Of a stretch of 8,263 bases of DNA, positions 1 through 7,070 are shown piece after piece (within the stretch, counting starts at the first letter, position 1; each line of letters begins with the position of its first letter). Origin of the DNA: Sulfurovaceae bacterium (lineage in GTDB: Bacteria; Campylobacterota; Campylobacteria; Campylobacterales; Sulfurovaceae); the NCBI GenBank assembly GCA_029933395.1, contig JAOZOG010000087.1:1-8263 (forward strand), given 5' to 3'. Below the pieces are notes generated by a model. It saw only the letters and a list, made by a program, of their open reading frames with translations. It had not been told where the DNA came from and ran no database searches. The translations under genes were made by a program, and so were the position numbers.

Positions 1-159
1 ATATTCGGCTTTCAATGGATGGTCCAGCGCTTCCTGCGGTAATGGTTCGCCCTTTAGCAGGGTAGAAATATAGATCACGTATTTAAAGTAAAGTTTGTCT
101 GTAAATTTGATTCTTGCATACTCTTTAAGAAATATTTTTGTCCTAAAGAGATTTCGCAT
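1..159 (-). CDS. yafQ: YafQ-family mRNA-interferase toxin, partial (cut by window edge)
   Basis: Only the first 53 residues are visible; the gene continues past position 1. ATG at 159-157 opens a frame starting MRNLFRTKIFLKEYA and containing GEPLPQEALDHPL near residues 37-49. This matches the YafQ branch of the RelE/ParE toxin superfamily, where a 'LP-x-DH-L' segment precedes the catalytic core. H47 aligns with the YafQ histidine known as His50 in E. coli, a catalytic-site residue. YafQ toxins cut mRNA on the ribosome and are neutralised by DinJ. The start lies inside the end of the upstream antitoxin ORF (17-bp overlap, different frame), the usual translational coupling of such pairs. There is no in-frame stop in the visible part, so the toxin is not obviously broken here. 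The remaining catalytic residues lie outside the window, so activity cannot be judged. The family call is by recall of conserved motifs, not by a search. Confidence 0.8.
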   Translation of the reverse strand, partial: MRNLFRTKIFLKEYARIKFTDKLYFKYVIYISTLLKGEPLPQEALDHPLKAEY

Positions 160-364
160 AGATTTTGCTCTCTTCTAAAAAATCTTCAAAGCTTACCGTT
201 TCACCAATGCCCTCTTCTGCTTCTTTCATTGCTTTTAAAGTTTTATCATTGGGTAACTTGACATCAAAAGGGAGCCCTCTCTCCTGCACTACCATCGAAG
301 CAAAGACATTAACTGCGACAACTGAAGCCAGAAGCAGCCCCAGAATAAAAACGATTATCTTCAC
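143..364 (-). CDS. Chimeric DinJ/RelB-type antitoxin with a membrane-segment N-terminus
   Basis: This is a 73-residue ORF read from a GTG. Residues 17-65 (AVNVFASMVVQERGLPFDV, then LPNDKTLKAMKEAEEGIG and an acidic FEDFLEES tail) resemble the C-terminal half of DinJ/RelB antitoxins, the part that wraps the toxin. Intact DinJ proteins begin with a charged ribbon-helix-helix segment of about 40 residues that dimerises and binds the operator. Here that segment is absent and residues 3-22 are an uninterrupted hydrophobic stretch. The junction falls near residues 15-18 (about 310-322). The GTG at 364-362 has GGAAGG 8 nt upstream (373-378). Alternatively, a CTG at 406-404 with GGAGAG 7 nt upstream (414-419) would give an 87-residue form with a positively charged pre-helix region. 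The ORF overlaps the toxin start, as in genuine pairs. It may be a remnant, a functional tethered antitoxin, or an annotation-level fusion. The DinJ-like half is fairly sure; the N-terminal origin is unknown. Confidence 0.65.
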   Translation of the reverse strand: MKIIVFILGLLLASVVAVNVFASMVVQERGLPFDVKLPNDKTLKAMKEAEEGIGETVSFEDFLEESKIYAKSL

Positions 365-436
365 TTTGTTGACCTTCCAGCTGGAAGCGTACTCTTTTAC
401 ATTCAGCCCATCACTCTCCAGCGAGGCACCAGTATT

Positions 437-1621
437 TTAGTGTATGCGGTGATCCAGGTCAAAAAACTTATCCGCAGCATAATACATCATAAATGCCAGA
501 CCGATCGCACCGATGGCGATCATCCACTCTACGGATGTCGGGGTGTACTCCACCAGTCCCGGGGCAGCCATATATTCACGGATCTTGAGGGGCAGCATCG
601 GTGCGAGCTGGGTGTCGTGTACCAGATCGTAGCGCATCCAGAAGATACCCACCATACCGGTGATAGAGGCATAAACCATCAGCTTGATCGCCCGTCCCCT
701 GCTCAAAACAATGATGACAAATGGGATCAGCATCCCCAGAAGTACTTCACCGATCAGAAAGTTTTTGGAGCTGATCATATGTCGTGCGATATCACCCCGC
801 TCGGGCATATCTCCATAGATCGCGGTCAATGCACGCCAAATCTCGAAGAAGATCAGGATCGCCAAGAGCAATCCAAGCACCTGTGCCAGCGTCACCATAA
901 ATTTCTGTACTTCAGGCGGAAAATTCATCTTGTAGCGCCATCCATAGATCAAAAAGAGGAGATAGGAGCCGGTCACCATCGCCGAGAGGATGAAATAGAG
1001 CGGGAAAAAGACCCCATTGGCGATCGGGCGGGCGACAAGGAAGCCAAAGACGGCACCCAGGTTGGAGTGTGCTGCCAATCCAACGACCAGGCCGGCAAGT
1101 CCGAAGATCTTGGAGTACTTGTGATTTTCATTGTTGAGAAAGAAAAACTCCAGAATGATAAAAAAGAGATAGAGCCCGTAGAGTGTCCCCATCCACCAGA
1201 TCGCGGAGGTGAGTCCGGGGGTCAATACATTGTAGATCACCATACGCACAGGGTGGCCGATCTCGAAGGCAATCACGGCAAAACCGGTCAGGATCGTGAT
1301 GATCGCACCAATGATCGCCCGTTTTCCGATGATTTGAAATGCTTTGATATTGAAGACGTGTCCCAGTGAGGACATAATACAGAGACCCGTACTCGAGACA
1401 ACGAAAAAGACATACATCGCAATCAGCAGGCCCCAGGCATGCTGGCGTGTCACGCCGTAGGCATGGTGCCCCTCGACAAGGTAGGCACCGATACCCCAGA
1501 ACATCGCTGTCACCAATCCGATCGTAAGCCAGAACATAAAAATATTCAGAGCCGTGAACTCGAAACTGAAAAAGGATTTTACCGTTTGCTTCCTGTAGGG
1601 AAGTACTTTACTTAAATTCAT
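437..1621 (-). CDS. psrC: NrfD/PsrC-type quinone-interacting membrane subunit
   Basis: This 394-residue integral membrane protein should anchor the PsrAB pair and exchange electrons with the menaquinone pool. About ten hydrophobic segments can be seen (roughly residues 25-48, 62-85, 101-119, 137-160, 172-196, 204-226, 241-268, 286-306, 313-330 and 364-382). That makes it longer than the eight-helix, 250-320-residue PsrC proteins and closer in size to HybB/DsrP-like NrfD members. FEIGHP near 119-124 and HSNLGAVFG at 185-193 fall where NrfD proteins carry their conserved polar motifs. The ATG at 1621 lies 10 nt after the psrB stop, with AAGGAG overlapping that stop, so translation is probably coupled. 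The stop is TAA at 439-437. The protein ends in a short charged tail (DLDHRIH). There is no terminator behind it; a toxin-antitoxin remnant follows at once. The family is secure, while the substrate of the complex is inferred. Confidence 0.9.
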   Translation of the reverse strand: MNLSKVLPYRKQTVKSFFSFEFTALNIFMFWLTIGLVTAMFWGIGAYLVEGHHAYGVTRQHAWGLLIAMYVFFVVSSTGLCIMSSLGHVFNIKAFQIIGKRAIIGAIITILTGFAVIAFEIGHPVRMVIYNVLTPGLTSAIWWMGTLYGLYLFFIILEFFFLNNENHKYSKIFGLAGLVVGLAAHSNLGAVFGFLVARPIANGVFFPLYFILSAMVTGSYLLFLIYGWRYKMNFPPEVQKFMVTLAQVLGLLLAILIFFEIWRALTAIYGDMPERGDIARHMISSKNFLIGEVLLGMLIPFVIIVLSRGRAIKLMVYASITGMVGIFWMRYDLVHDTQLAPMLPLKIREYMAAPGLVEYTPTSVEWMIAIGAIGLAFMMYYAADKFFDLDHRIH

Positions 1622-1631
1622 CTCCAGCTCC

Positions 1632-2195
1632 TTATGTCAGATAGAAAAGTTTGGGCTTGGTACCCAGATGTGTTTTGAGCGTATAGTGCTCCCGATCCCG
1701 AAGCAGTTTGGAGATCGCACTTTCAGGATCGTCGAGGTCACCGAAGGTACGCACTTTCGTCGGGCAGGTTGCCTGGCAGGCTGTTGTCGTTTTCCCCTCT
1801 GAGAGCCGGGTATCGGAGCAGAAGTTGCACTTGTCCACCGTAACGGTCCGGTCGTCGATGTAGCGTGCATCGTAGGGACAGGCCTGCATACAGTAGGTAC
1901 AGAGGATACACTGATCGGGATTGACCCGCACCACTCCATTCTCATCATAGTAGGTTGCATTGGTGGGGCAAACCTCCTGACAGGGGGCATTGTCGCACTG
2001 CTGGCACTGGCTGGGCTGAAAACTGCTCGAACCGATGCTTAGATTGGGGAAGACCCCTTCGATCTCGCGGACACCGACCCAGATGCGGTGCTTGTCCGCT
2101 CCCAGAAGGATACCGTTCTCCTCTTTGCAGGCGCTCTCGCACGCTTTGCAGTTGATACAGTTTTTGTAGTCCAGAGCCATTCCGTAGCGTGCCAT
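1632..2195 (-). CDS. psrB: Four-cluster [4Fe-4S] electron-transfer subunit of the Psr-type complex
   Basis: This 187-residue ferredoxin-like protein of the DmsB/PsrB/NrfC family relays electrons between the membrane subunit and the molybdopterin subunit. All sixteen cluster ligands can be counted: Cys 13, 16, 19, 23; Cys 64, 67, 72, 76; Cys 96, 99, 102, 106; and Cys 123, 126, 140, 144, which gives four cubane clusters. No signal peptide is visible, so it is expected to be exported together with the Tat-signal-bearing PsrA, as in related enzymes. The start ATG (2195-2193) overlaps the psrA stop by one base (TAATG). A near-perfect AAGGAGG lies 5 nt upstream (2201-2207), which fixes this start. 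Its length is typical for the family. The electron-transfer role is established for the family; assignment to polysulfide rather than another sulfur or arsenic substrate is inferred. Confidence 0.93.
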   Translation of the reverse strand: MARYGMALDYKNCINCKACESACKEENGILLGADKHRIWVGVREIEGVFPNLSIGSSSFQPSQCQQCDNAPCQEVCPTNATYYDENGVVRVNPDQCILCTYCMQACPYDARYIDDRTVTVDKCNFCSDTRLSEGKTTTACQATCPTKVRTFGDLDDPESAISKLLRDREHYTLKTHLGTKPKLFYLT

Positions 2196-2207
2196 TATGC
2201 CCTCCTT
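2193..2207 (-). promoter_or_regulatory. psrA-psrB overlapping stop/start with strong ribosome binding site
   Basis: AAGGAGG (2201-2207) lies 5 nt before ATG 2195-2193, and the psrA TAA shares one base with that ATG. This arrangement supports coupled translation of the two soluble subunits. Confidence 0.85.
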
Positions 2208-4642
2208 ATTTCGACGATGGTTTCGTGCATTGCAGCCGAACCAAAGCTTTTTTCATAATTGTCTTCGATGATGAGATTGTCATTGGCGCCGCGGTGGTGC
2301 GCCAGTGTCAACTCAGACGAATCCGCACCAAATCCGTGGGCAAAGAAGAGCACATTTTCTGCGATCTTCTCTGTGGGGTAGGCTTTGATCCTGATCGCAC
2401 CGATACTGCTTTTTACTTCCACTTCGTCACCCAGTCCGATCCCTCTCTCCTCTGCGATATGTTTATTGATCCAGAGATGATTGTCCGGGAGCAGATCCAG
2501 AAGCAGTGCATTGTTGGAGGTACCGCTCTGGGTAAATTGTGCGTGCCTTCCGGTAATGAATTTGAACTTCCCTTTGGGTGTGGGCTTGTAGAGCGCTTCC
2601 CTCCAGGTGGGCATCGCATCGATCCCTTTTTTCTTTTCGAGATTGTAGAGGGCGCAGGCGATCTTTTTGGTCGCTGTCCTGAAATCTTTTTTCAATACCG
2701 CGATCTCCTCTGTATCGACACAGGTATCGTGATATGGTTCATCATTTACCAGGTCACCCTCGATGACAGAGTAGTGCCGCTTGTGCTCGGGGTAGTACTG
2801 GTATTCGTTGACAGATTTCTGTTTGAAATACTTCTCCATATCGGGGTAGAAAACGCCTTTTTCTCTCAATGTTTTCCACGCCTCTTCCCCATAGACACTC
2901 GTCACCATGTGATGGTTGATCGTCTCCTGGGAGTGGCGATAACCATCCGCCAGATCATAGCCATCCTCTTTGTAGACAACTTTTTCGCCGCGATCGGCGA
3001 TCTCCTCCTGGAGTGTCTCGTCATACTTTTTGGAGATTTCAAAAAGCGGCTTGGAGAGCTTCTCACCCAGCCCCCGCATAATTTCGATAACAGGCTTCGT
3101 ATCATGCTTCGCTTCCACGACCTTCTTGCGCAGGGCGATCGAAGGCTCCGAGCCGCCAAAGGTCTTGACAGGATCTTCGCGCTCCAGGTAGACAGATTCT
3201 GGCAACACCACATCCGCCATCATCACCGTATCGCTGGGCATCGTATCGATCACGACGATAAGATCCATCTTTTCGAGCATCGCTCTGGTCTTGTTCGTAT
3301 TGGGTACGGAGAGCATCGGATTTTGTTTGTAGGCGAAAAAGGCACGGATCGGATAGGGAGCCGTACCGTCGATGATGGTGTTGCGCCACGCGATCCAGGA
3401 ACCGCTGGCTCCGACTACGGCAGCTTTATCTTTTTCGATCCGCTCTTTGGCATTATCGTAACTGGGGCCGACAATCGCGTGTTCGCCGAGAGGAAGTTTT
3501 TTGCCGAAAACGATCCCTCCCTTTTTGTCGATACCACCGCCCATCGCAGAGAAGATCGCCTGGGCACGCCTGAGCTGATAATCCTGCTGACTCCAAGCCG
3601 TACGCCGTCCCTGATAGTAGATCGATCGGGGAGCATGCGCCATAAAATCCCGTGCGATGGTATAGATCTCGGCTGCTTTGATCCCCGTAATCTTCTCTGC
3701 CCATTCAGGCGTATAGTGATGATCGATGATATGTTTTTTGTAGGCTTCGAAGTCACTCATATTCTCTTTGGCGAAACGCTTGTTATAGCGCTCTTCGGTT
3801 ATGGCAACATAGGTCAGTGCCAACACAAAAGCGAGGTCGGTTCCTACTTCGATGGGGAGCCAGGTATCCGCATGGGCTGCCGTATTGGTAAAGCGCGGAT
3901 CGATGACGATGAGCTTCGCCCCTCTGCCTCTGCTTCGCTTGAAGATATCCATCGTATCTGGTGTCACGATCGCTTCGGCACGATTGGCACCGGCCATAAT
4001 GACGTATTCAGCATTCTCCAGGTCCGCCTGTCCGTAGCCACCGAGTGTCAGCGTGTAGCCTGCGATCGTAGTCGCAAGGCAGATACTGCTATGGTTGACG
4101 AAGTTGGCAGAGCCGATCTTCTCTTTCATAAAGGAGGCATAGGTATGCTCTGCCATCCCCTCCCCGGCACAAAATCCGACTGTCGAACGGTTGTCTTTCT
4201 CTTCGTCCAGGATCTTGACCATCTTCTCTTTGATATGTTCATAGGCTTCATCCCAGGTCACCCGCTGAAATTTCCCCTCACCCCGTTCACCCACACGGAT
4301 CAGCGGATACTTCAGACGATCCGGGTCATCAAGCGCCTGTATCCCGGCATTGCCGCGGGCACAAAGCATATTTCTGGACTTGGGAAAGAGAGGATTGGGG
4401 TCGAGTTTCGTCAAGACACCCTCCTCGACACGCGCTATCGCAGCACATTTGTTGACACACATTTCGCAGAGGGTTGGAATCTCCTGAAGCCGATCGCTCC
4501 ATTGGGTTTTTGTCAAACCATAGGCATCCATCTTGCTTTTATGTTTTTTCTCGATCAGCATCGCAGCAGCGGCAGAGACACTCACCACCGTCAACGCAGC
4601 CGTGCCCTGAAGAAAGCGCCGTCTTGATATTTCTGTTTTCAT
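2195..4642 (-). CDS. psrA: Molybdopterin oxidoreductase catalytic subunit, polysulfide/thiosulfate reductase type
   Basis: This 815-residue catalytic subunit belongs to the DMSO-reductase superfamily. The N-terminus has a twin-arginine signal (SRRRFL, residues 6-11, then a hydrophobic alanine-rich stretch to about residue 30), so the protein is exported folded and acts outside the cytoplasm. An N-terminal [4Fe-4S] site follows: Cys 59, 62, 66 and 94. Cys 188 in NHSSICLAT sits where PsrA/PhsA-type enzymes place the molybdenum-ligating cysteine. The C-terminal part (from about residue 690) has the usual molydopterin-dinucleotide-binding features, including a TGRHAQFTQSG segment. It heads the psrABC operon and has its own promoter-like sequence upstream. 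No TorD-like chaperone or cofactor-synthesis gene is in the window. Relatives include thiosulfate (PhsA), tetrathionate (TtrA) and respiratory arsenate (ArrA) reductases. The PsrA reading rests on length, gene order and the sulfur-metabolising look of the genome. Confidence 0.85.
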   Translation of the reverse strand: MKTEISRRRFLQGTAALTVVSVSAAAAMLIEKKHKSKMDAYGLTKTQWSDRLQEIPTLCEMCVNKCAAIARVEEGVLTKLDPNPLFPKSRNMLCARGNAGIQALDDPDRLKYPLIRVGERGEGKFQRVTWDEAYEHIKEKMVKILDEEKDNRSTVGFCAGEGMAEHTYASFMKEKIGSANFVNHSSICLATTIAGYTLTLGGYGQADLENAEYVIMAGANRAEAIVTPDTMDIFKRSRGRGAKLIVIDPRFTNTAAHADTWLPIEVGTDLAFVLALTYVAITEERYNKRFAKENMSDFEAYKKHIIDHHYTPEWAEKITGIKAAEIYTIARDFMAHAPRSIYYQGRRTAWSQQDYQLRRAQAIFSAMGGGIDKKGGIVFGKKLPLGEHAIVGPSYDNAKERIEKDKAAVVGASGSWIAWRNTIIDGTAPYPIRAFFAYKQNPMLSVPNTNKTRAMLEKMDLIVVIDTMPSDTVMMADVVLPESVYLEREDPVKTFGGSEPSIALRKKVVEAKHDTKPVIEIMRGLGEKLSKPLFEISKKYDETLQEEIADRGEKVVYKEDGYDLADGYRHSQETINHHMVTSVYGEEAWKTLREKGVFYPDMEKYFKQKSVNEYQYYPEHKRHYSVIEGDLVNDEPYHDTCVDTEEIAVLKKDFRTATKKIACALYNLEKKKGIDAMPTWREALYKPTPKGKFKFITGRHAQFTQSGTSNNALLLDLLPDNHLWINKHIAEERGIGLGDEVEVKSSIGAIRIKAYPTEKIAENVLFFAHGFGADSSELTLAHHRGANDNLIIEDNYEKSFGSAAMHETIVEIRRA

Positions 4643-4667
4643 TGATATTCTTTTTTAATAAGATTTC

Positions 4668-4680
4668 TGATTATACATCA
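4668..4680. promoter_or_regulatory. Possible operator: TGAT-N5-ATCA inverted repeat over the psrA -10 box
   Basis: TGAT (4668-4671) and ATCA (4677-4680) form a small dyad that covers the -10 hexamer. It recalls CRP/FNR-type half-sites (TTGAT..ATCAA), but the spacing is five rather than the canonical four bases and the half-sites are only four bases long. A chance match is quite possible. Confidence 0.2.
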
Positions 4681-4698
4681 ATGATAATTAAGTATGAA
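4670..4698 (-). promoter_or_regulatory. psrA: Putative sigma-70 promoter of the psr operon
   Basis: On the minus strand TATAAT (4670-4675) is preceded, after a 17-nt spacer, by TTCATA (4693-4698), a 4/6 match to the -35 consensus. It ends 27 nt upstream of the psrA ATG, leaving a short leader of about 20 nt. It sits between the terminator of the preceding genes and psrA, where an operon promoter is expected. The -10 hexamer is perfect. No transcript data support it. Confidence 0.55.
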
Positions 4699-4730
4699 GC
4701 AGTTTTATTCTTGTGGATTTAATAATATTA

Positions 4731-4758
4731 TAAAAAACTCCGCTTTTACAGCGGAACT
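4731..4758 (-). terminator. Rho-independent terminator after the CopD-like gene
   Basis: The minus-strand transcript reads TCCGCT (4755-4750), loop GTAAA, AGCGGA (4744-4739), then G and six T (4737-4732). The 6-bp GC-rich stem can be extended by G-U pairs to about 9 bp. It starts about 30 nt after the stop of the membrane-protein gene and closes the lepA transcription unit before psrA. Confidence 0.85.
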
Positions 4759-4787
4759 TGGCATTTCCTTTGAAAAGCCGCAGTGAA

Positions 4788-5240
4788 TCAGTTGAGCAGG
4801 TTTCGGATCACGATTCCGTAGTGCATGACAAAAAGGTTCAGGATGAAGATCAGCATCGAGGAGCCGCGAGAGAAGAGGTTTTCTCGCTTGGTGCGCTCCT
4901 TGCCGTTGGTGCGGTAGGCGATGATGAAGTGGACTACTGTGGCGATAGTCAGGATCAATACCAGTATCGCCTTCATCTTGAGTGCGTAACTCAACTCGTC
5001 CATGCCACCGCCGAAGAGCAGTGGCAGCAGAGAGTAATAGTCGCCCAGTACGAAACCACTTCCCAGCAGAATCACGAGAGCCCAGACTTCGAACCATCCG
5101 AAGATCGGCCCAACATGAGGATAGACGGCCTGCTGCACCTTCTTGTCTCTCAGAGTCACTCCGAGTACGAACATAAATACCGATCCGCCGATCCACGAAA
5201 TCGCTGCGATCAGATGAAGGTGAAAAACCCAATGACTCAT
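4788..5240 (-). CDS. Four-helix membrane protein, CopD-like, possibly haem- or copper-binding
   Basis: This 150-residue protein has four hydrophobic segments (about residues 8-28, 46-66, 89-109 and 127-147) and a basic loop between the last two. The first helix starts HWVFHLHLIAAISWIGG, resembling CopD-family and related small cytochrome-b-like membrane proteins, which often carry an H-x-x-A-x-x-W-x-G-G pattern. Histidines 7, 9, 42, 104 and 140 lie in or next to helices and could bind haem or a metal; this is inference. The ATG (5240-5238) is 3 bp after the lepA stop. Its ribosome binding site GGAGAG is formed by the last two lepA codons, so the two genes are very probably translated together. 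A terminator follows. The precise function is unknown. Its position next to psrABC is suggestive, but it belongs to the lepA transcript rather than to the psr operon. Confidence 0.75.
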   Translation of the reverse strand: MSHWVFHLHLIAAISWIGGSVFMFVLGVTLRDKKVQQAVYPHVGPIFGWFEVWALVILLGSGFVLGDYYSLLPLLFGGGMDELSYALKMKAILVLILTIATVVHFIIAYRTNGKERTKRENLFSRGSSMLIFILNLFVMHYGIVIRNLLN

Positions 5241-5243
5241 ACG

Positions 5244-7052
5244 CTACTCTCCCAACTTCAATACTGCCATAAAGGCTTCCTGCGGTACCTGCACTTTGCC
5301 GATCGACTTCATTCGCTTCTTTCCGGCCTTCTGTTTCTCGAGCAGTTTTCGCTTTCGGGTGATATCCCCGCCGTAACATTTCGCCGTGACGTTCTTGCCC
5401 ATCGATTTGACGTTGGTACGGGCGATGATATTGTTGCCGATACTCGCCTGTATCGCTACTTCGAAGAGCTGTCTCGGGATGAGCTCCTTGAGCTGTGCGA
5501 CAAAGGCAAGCCCTCTCGAACGTGCCTTCTCTTCGGGAACAATGATAGAGAGTGCATCGACCACTTCACCCGCTACCCGGATATCGAGTTTGACCAGTTT
5601 CCCTTCGCGGAAACCGATCGGTTCATAGTCGAAACTCGCATAGCCCTTTGTCGTGCTCTTGAGTTTGTCGTAGAAGTCCATCACGATCTCGTTCATCGGA
5701 ATATCATACTCCAGAAGTACCCGGTTCTCATTGAGGTAATCCATCTTGATCTGGATACCCCTGCGGTCGTTGAGCAGCTTGATGAGATTGCCCACAAATT
5801 CGTTTGGGGTGAGAATCGTAGCTTTGACATAGGGTTCGAAGATTTTGTCGATGTTTTGCGGCTCCGGCAGTTCGCTGGGGTTTTGAATCTCGACTGTCTC
5901 TCCATCTGTTTTGAGAACTTCATAGACAACGGTTGGTGCTGTGGCGATCAGGTCGAGATTGAATTCGCGCTCCAGTCGCTCCTTGACCACCTCCATATGC
6001 AGCATCCCAAGGAAACCGGTCCGAAATCCGCTGCCCAGTGCCAGTGAACTCTCCGGCTCGAATGTCAGTGCACTGTCATTGAGTTTGAGCTTGTTGAGCG
6101 CATCACGAAGGTCTTCGAACTTGTCCGTCTCGATCGGGTAGATACCGGCAAAGACAAAGGGCTTGGCGGGTGCGAAGCCGGGGATCGCTTCGGTTGCCGG
6201 ATTTTTCGCATCAGTGATCGTATCCCCTACTTTCAATCCATCGACTGTCTTGAGGCCCATCACGACGATACCGATTTCTCCGGTAGCGATCTCTTTGGTC
6301 TTGACCGGGGCGATGGGGTTGGGATACATCAGGTCGAGTACCTGGTGGTCCTCTTTGGTGCCCATCACTCTGACCACCTGCCCCTTTTTGATACTGCCGT
6401 CAAAGACACGTACCAGAGAGAGTGCGCCCAGATAGTTGTCGAACCAACTGTCATAGATGAGGGCTTTAAGCGGTGCCTTTTCATCGCCCTGAGGTGCCGG
6501 GATACGCTCCACGATCGAGTCGATCAGCTCCTTGACCCCCTCTCCTGTCTTGGCGGAGACCAGGTTGTGCTCGGTACAGTCCAGACCGATCGCCTCTTCG
6601 ACCTCTGCCAATACCCTGTCGGGATCGGCGGCGGGGAGGTCGATCTTGTTGACGACAGGAAGAAGCTCCAGTTCGTTCTCCAGTGCGATATAGACATTGG
6701 CGATGGTCTGGGCCTCGACCCCCTGTGCGGCATCGACGATCAGCAGTGCCCCTTCGGAGGAGGCCAGTGAACGGCTCACTTCATAAGAGAAATCGACGTG
6801 GCCCGGAGTGTCGATCAGGTTGAGGATATAGTGCTCGCCATCCTTGATATAGTCCAGACGTACGCTCTGTGCCTTGATCGTGATCCCACGCTCCTTTTCG
6901 ATATCCATCGTATCCATCACCTGTGAAGACATCTGCCGATCAGACACTGCCCCACACTCCTGGATGATCCTGTCCGCCAATGTAGACTTGCCATGATCGA
7001 TATGGGCGATGATCGAAAAGTTTCGAATAAGCGACTGTGGTATTTTTGCCAT
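5244..7052 (-). CDS. lepA: Elongation factor 4 (back-translocating GTPase LepA)
   Basis: LepA is a ribosome-associated translational GTPase that acts on stalled or mistranslocated ribosomes and influences initiation. At 602 residues it has the normal family length. All GTPase motifs are present: G1 AHIDHGKST (16-24), G2 RGIT (55-58), G3 DTPGH (81-85), G4 NKID (135-138) and G5 SAK (166-168). The EF-G-like domains follow, then the LepA-specific C-terminal region, with KCYGGDITRKRKLLEKQKAG (about 551-570) as its hallmark. The ATG at 7052-7050 has AAGG 7 nt upstream. The gene is 189 bp downstream of prs, with repeat structures between them, and 3 bp from the next gene. No residue appears missing or altered. 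It is a standard housekeeping gene and the call is certain. Confidence 0.99.
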   Translation of the reverse strand: MAKIPQSLIRNFSIIAHIDHGKSTLADRIIQECGAVSDRQMSSQVMDTMDIEKERGITIKAQSVRLDYIKDGEHYILNLIDTPGHVDFSYEVSRSLASSEGALLIVDAAQGVEAQTIANVYIALENELELLPVVNKIDLPAADPDRVLAEVEEAIGLDCTEHNLVSAKTGEGVKELIDSIVERIPAPQGDEKAPLKALIYDSWFDNYLGALSLVRVFDGSIKKGQVVRVMGTKEDHQVLDLMYPNPIAPVKTKEIATGEIGIVVMGLKTVDGLKVGDTITDAKNPATEAIPGFAPAKPFVFAGIYPIETDKFEDLRDALNKLKLNDSALTFEPESSLALGSGFRTGFLGMLHMEVVKERLEREFNLDLIATAPTVVYEVLKTDGETVEIQNPSELPEPQNIDKIFEPYVKATILTPNEFVGNLIKLLNDRRGIQIKMDYLNENRVLLEYDIPMNEIVMDFYDKLKSTTKGYASFDYEPIGFREGKLVKLDIRVAGEVVDALSIIVPEEKARSRGLAFVAQLKELIPRQLFEVAIQASIGNNIIARTNVKSMGKNVTAKCYGGDITRKRKLLEKQKAGKKRMKSIGKVQVPQEAFMAVLKLGE

Positions 7053-7070
7053 TAAAAAACCTTGTTTTTT

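Noticed and set aside
440..1369. A 309-codon plus-strand frame opposite psrC
   Set aside because: It has the same antiparallel codon register as psrC, and the product is highly charged with no recognisable fold. It is a codon-usage shadow.
2189..4627. An 812-codon open frame on the plus strand opposite psrA
   Set aside because: It is codon-for-codon antiparallel to psrA and stays open only because psrA uses no TTA, CTA or TCA codons there. Its product has no recognisable domain, while psrA has a complete family signature.
4758..6047. A 429-codon plus-strand frame opposite the CopD-like gene and the 3' part of lepA
   Set aside because: It runs across two well-supported minus-strand genes in the mirrored frame, with no family resemblance. 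Shadow ORF.
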